From the NCBI GenBank assembly GCA_007571355.1, contig RKRO01000015.1, positions 1-9,298 on the forward strand: a DNA stretch of 9,298 bases, in the 5' to 3' direction. Positions 7,028 to 9,298 of this stretch are shown piece after piece. Source of the DNA: Candidatus Poribacteria bacterium (GTDB lineage: Bacteria; Poribacteria; WGA-4E; WGA-3G). Position 1 is the stretch's first letter, and every line of letters begins with the position of its first letter. Below the pieces are notes generated by a model. That model worked only from the letters and a program-made list of their open reading frames with translations. It was not told the origin of the DNA and searched no databases. A program made the position numbers and the translations under genes.

Positions 7028-7033
7028 AGAGGG
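7028..7033 (+). promoter_or_regulatory. Ribosome binding site deciding the start at 7044
   Basis: AGAGGG ends 10 bases before the ATG at 7044. The frame is open upstream to a TTG at 7011, but only 7044 combines an ATG with this spacing. A further in-frame ATG at 7083 also follows a purine-rich stretch and would start right at the PAPS-binding strand. Confidence 0.5.
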
Positions 7034-7043
7034 CGTTATTACT

Positions 7044-8093
7044 ATGACCCATCTCAGCAAACCGCAAGGAAAGGTAAGAAGAATGATATTTATTGTAGGC
7101 AATAGTCGCAGCGGAACGACGATGATGGGACGCATATTTGGAAAACACCCCAGTGTTTATACTTTCGGCGAACTCCATTTCTTCGGACAGATATGCGCGC
7201 CGCCTTTTTCATCAAAAATAGGAAAAACAGAGGTAGAGAAGCTCGCTTCACAATTGTTTTGTATACAACGCGAGGGCTATCGGACCTACGGAAATCCACG
7301 CCGGTTCCTAAGCGAGGCACAAACATTCCTTTCAGGTTTAACCGCCTATCCTGATACATCAGCCGAGCTCTTTGAAACTTTTCTCCGTTATGAGTCTGCT
7401 GAAAACGATAGAACTATTCCTTGTGACCAGACACCGCGTAATGTCTTTTACATTTCAGATATTCTTGAACTTTATCCCATGGCACGGGTTATCAACATGA
7501 TTCGCGATCCACGTGACGTATTACTATCGCAAAAGAGAAAATGGAAACGCCGGTTCCTTGGTGGAAGTAATATACCGATAAAAGAGATGTTTCGGGATTG
7601 GGTAAACTATCACCCGATAACCATCAGTCATATCTGGCGCACTGCCGTTAATGCCGCGGATCGATTCGCACAACACGATCAGGTTATTTCTGTCTACTTT
7701 GAGGAGCTTCTGACCCACCCTGAAAAAACAGTCAAATCCCTCTGTGATTTTGTCGGTATTACTTACATTGATGGGATGCTCCAAGTCCCGCAAGTTGGTT
7801 CTTCCGTTGCAGCAGACCAACCACAACGACTCGGTATCAATCCGCATCGCGCGCACAGTTGGCGCAGTGAAAAAACCGGGGATGAACTCAGTTCTGCTGA
7901 AATTTATCTCAACCAAACAATAAACACAACCCTTATGAAGAAACATAACTATAGCCCCATCTCAATACAACCTAATCCCGCGGGTTTAACATTTCATTTA
8001 TTGACTTTCCCAATGAAATTAGGTGGCGCATTTCTTTTTAACCTTGACCGGATGAAAAGCATCCGTGAAACATTAAAAAGGCGAATGTTTTAA
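7044..8093 (+). CDS. Sulfotransferase of the Sulfotransfer_3-like type
   Basis: This 349-residue sulfotransferase has the RSGTT-type PAPS loop: FIVGNSRSGTTMMGRIF (residues 16-32). It is followed by GELHFF (42-47), a DQTPRN motif (128-133) like the EKTP seen in this family, and the 3'-phosphate motif VINMIRDPRDVLLSQ (149-163), with Arg154 and Ser162. These features separate it from the two KxGT-type enzymes at 1952 and 2863 and place it nearer Sulfotransfer_3 (TPST/carbohydrate-type) proteins. No signal peptide is seen. The C-terminal section (about 300-349) has a moderately hydrophobic stretch, but I do not call it a membrane segment. It follows the terminator and probably starts a separate unit. 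The acceptor is unknown; sulfation of the same polysaccharide is inferred from position, and a small-molecule, lipid or protein acceptor is possible. Confidence 0.83.
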   Translation: MTHLSKPQGKVRRMIFIVGNSRSGTTMMGRIFGKHPSVYTFGELHFFGQICAPPFSSKIGKTEVEKLASQLFCIQREGYRTYGNPRRFLSEAQTFLSGLTAYPDTSAELFETFLRYESAENDRTIPCDQTPRNVFYISDILELYPMARVINMIRDPRDVLLSQKRKWKRRFLGGSNIPIKEMFRDWVNYHPITISHIWRTAVNAADRFAQHDQVISVYFEELLTHPEKTVKSLCDFVGITYIDGMLQVPQVGSSVAADQPQRLGINPHRAHSWRSEKTGDELSSAEIYLNQTINTTLMKKHNYSPISIQPNPAGLTFHLLTFPMKLGGAFLFNLDRMKSIRETLKRRMF

Positions 8094-8108
8094 TGTTAGG
8101 TTTCTACT

Positions 8109-8140
8109 CCGATTTTCCCTTGTCCAAATCGGGCAATTGA
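8109..8140. repeat. Stem-loop and shared ATCGGG-AATTGA core between the last two genes
   Basis: CCGATTT (8109-8115) pairs with AAATCGG (8126-8132) around a 10-base loop, 16 bases after the stop codon. No T-run follows, so it is a poor intrinsic terminator. The 3' side continues ATCGGGCAATTGA, nearly the same as ATCGGGAATTGA after the palindrome at 3806-3817. The two may be divergent copies of one dispersed intergenic element. The rest of this 176-base gap holds a weak promoter-like pair and the ribosome binding site of the next gene. Confidence 0.4.
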
Positions 8141-8155
8141 TGCATTTCAACGTCT

Positions 8156-8184
8156 TTGATTCTAATTAGCACCCTGGATACATA
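8156..8184 (+). promoter_or_regulatory. Weak candidate promoter for the last sulfotransferase
   Basis: TTGATT (8156-8161) and TACATA (8179-8184) are spaced by 17 bases. They match only four and three of six consensus positions. The 176-base gap makes a promoter likely somewhere here, but this assignment is tentative. Confidence 0.2.
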
Positions 8185-8254
8185 ACTTGGAATGAAATGG
8201 AGAGCGGATCCTCGGAGAAGCACGTCAAATTTCAAATCTGTCTAACCGAACTGC

Positions 8255-8259
8255 AAGGA
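8255..8259 (+). promoter_or_regulatory. Ribosome binding site supporting the GTG start at 8270
   Basis: AAGGA ends 10 bases before the GTG at 8270, the same spacing seen at the 2863, 5261 and 7044 starts. The next in-frame ATG, at 8312, has no such site. Confidence 0.5.
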
Positions 8260-8269
8260 AAATTAAAAA

Positions 8270-9271
8270 GTGATTGCACAAATTAATCCGAATTATATCA
8301 AAACGCGCCCAATGAAGGCAATAACCCGTTTCATGAGTTACGCCTTCTTTGAAGGACGTCCGACAACCACAAAAGGGCGTTGGATAAATCCAATCGTCTT
8401 TGCTCTGCTAAAAGCAGTCGCTACCAACAATAGTAGATACAGGTCTGTTGAGAAACCGGTTTTCATCTTAGGGACTGGACGTAGCGGCACTACAATACTC
8501 GGTATCGTCCTTTCCATGCATAGAGAAGTCGGCTACCTCAATGAACCCAAGGCGATATGGCATGTCATCCATCCGCATGAAGACATCATCGGAAACTACA
8601 GTCGAGGCGACGCAAAATATCGTCTTGCCACGGAGGACGCAACAGACGACATGCATCAACGCGCGACGCAAATGTTCGGGGCCTACTTGACAGTGACCCG
8701 TTCAAAACGTATCGTTGATAAGTACCCTGAACTCATCTTCAGGGTGGGTTTCGTGCGGGCTTTATTCCCTGATGCCCGTTTTATCTTTCTTGTGCGGAAC
8801 GGTTGGGATACATGCCATTCCATCGCAAATTGGTCCCAACGATTTGGAATTCACGTTAATAACGAAAAACACGATTGGTGGGGAGTCGATAACCGCAAAT
8901 GGAGGCTATTGGTCGATCAGATCGTTAAAACAGATACAACCTTCGCTGAAATCGTTGATGAAGTTGAGCATTTTGATCGACATCTTGACAGGACAGCCAT
9001 AGAATGGGTTGTCACTATGCAGGAGGGACTCCGTTTATTGAAAGTTTTACCCGATTGTATCCATCTCGTTCGCTTTGAGGATCTAACAGCAAAACCAGAC
9101 GAGACACTCGCCGAACTATGCAGTTTCTGTGAACTTCCAGAAGATAACACGTTCCGCGAGTACGCTCGACAGACGCTGCATCCAGTGCCTGCCAGAAAAC
9201 CGTTTGACCTTCACCCGAAAATCGCCCATGTTTTCCATGACACAATGGAAAAACTAAGGTATAATAATTAG
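8270..9271 (+). CDS. Sulfotransferase of the Sulfotransfer_3-like type, with N-terminal extension
   Basis: This 333-residue protein is read from a GTG start chosen for its Shine-Dalgarno. The PAPS loop FILGTGRSGTTILGIVL (residues 65-81) is preceded by about 64 residues, a longer N-terminal region than in the other three sulfotransferases here. It includes a short mildly hydrophobic piece (about 40-50) that could be a peripheral or weak membrane contact. Further motifs are YLNEPKAIW (89-97), a DKYPE motif (150-154) analogous to the EKTP/DKTP element, and FIFLVRNGWDTCHSI (171-185), carrying the 3'-phosphate-binding Arg176 and Ser184. VRFEDL, near the C-terminal third, is typical of the family. 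It belongs to the same broad subtype as the gene at 7044 but is clearly divergent from it. The acceptor is unknown; a role in sulfating the locus polysaccharide is inferred from context. Confidence 0.83.
   Translation: MIAQINPNYIKTRPMKAITRFMSYAFFEGRPTTTKGRWINPIVFALLKAVATNNSRYRSVEKPVFILGTGRSGTTILGIVLSMHREVGYLNEPKAIWHVIHPHEDIIGNYSRGDAKYRLATEDATDDMHQRATQMFGAYLTVTRSKRIVDKYPELIFRVGFVRALFPDARFIFLVRNGWDTCHSIANWSQRFGIHVNNEKHDWWGVDNRKWRLLVDQIVKTDTTFAEIVDEVEHFDRHLDRTAIEWVVTMQEGLRLLKVLPDCIHLVRFEDLTAKPDETLAELCSFCELPEDNTFREYARQTLHPVPARKPFDLHPKIAHVFHDTMEKLRYNN
9237..9265 (+). promoter_or_regulatory. Strong sigma-70-like promoter at the end of the last gene
   Basis: ATGACA (9237-9242) and a perfect TATAAT (9260-9265) are separated by 17 bases, matching 11 of 12 consensus positions. 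They overlap the final codons of the last sulfotransferase and would start transcription near 9272. An ATG at 9288 lies just before the window edge and could be the next gene's start, but too few bases remain to judge. A chance match in an AT-rich gene end cannot be excluded. Confidence 0.45.
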
Positions 9272-9298
9272 ATAAACTTTAATTACTATGGTTTGGAC

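Noticed and set aside
7011..7043. TTG start at 7011 for the third sulfotransferase
   Set aside because: The extra residues look unrelated to the family and overlap the repeated CGGATT; the ATG at 7044 has a properly spaced AGAGGG.
7524..7946. Antisense frame opposite the third sulfotransferase
   Set aside because: It has no recognisable protein features, and the opposite strand encodes clear PAPS-binding motifs.

Overview
All genes in this window lie on the + strand. The region looks like part of a surface- or exo-polysaccharide locus of a Gram-negative-type bacterium with moderate, slightly AT-leaning base composition. It holds a 5'-truncated nucleotide-sugar epimerase, a MurJ/Wzx-type flippase, two PAPS-dependent sulfotransferases with overlapping reading frames, an O-antigen polymerase/ligase-like membrane protein, a probable lipoprotein glycoside hydrolase of clan GH-A type, and two further sulfotransferases of a different subtype. 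The number of sulfotransferases, the protein style and the degenerate intergenic repeats remind me of uncultured marine or sponge-associated lineages such as Candidatus Poribacteria. That is an impression from memory, not a demonstrated assignment.

Layout: 1-482 is the C-terminal part of an extended-SDR sugar epimerase. 511-1821 is the flippase. 1822-1951 is a 130-base gap with a perfect 16-bp palindrome and a repeated CAAACCT motif. 1952-2890 and 2863-3780 are two N-sulfotransferase-like genes overlapping by 28 bases. 3781-3850 is a 70-base gap with a 12-bp palindrome followed by four degenerate heptamers. 3851-5230 is the polymerase/ligase. 5261-6895 is the glycosidase, followed by a strong stem-loop with a T-run (6899-6950) that probably ends this transcription unit. 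7044-8093 and 8270-9271 are two further sulfotransferases, each preceded by its own noncoding leader. A good sigma-70-like promoter straddles the end of the last gene (9237-9265) and points out of the window.

Working model (inference): the epimerase supplies a nucleotide sugar and the flippase moves a lipid-linked oligosaccharide across the inner membrane. The polymerase/ligase then extends or transfers it, and the lipoprotein glycosidase trims or releases chains outside the cytoplasm. Four distinct sulfotransferases could add sulfate at several positions of the glycan, giving a sulfated, possibly glycosaminoglycan-like, bacterial polysaccharide. No glycosyltransferase or PAPS-synthesis gene lies inside the window; they would have to be elsewhere.

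Four genes (2863, 5261, 7044, 8270) have a Shine-Dalgarno-like purine run ending 10 bases before the start codon. Three (511, 1952, 3851) have none that I can see. I found no rRNA, tRNA, CRISPR array, transposase or insertion sequence.
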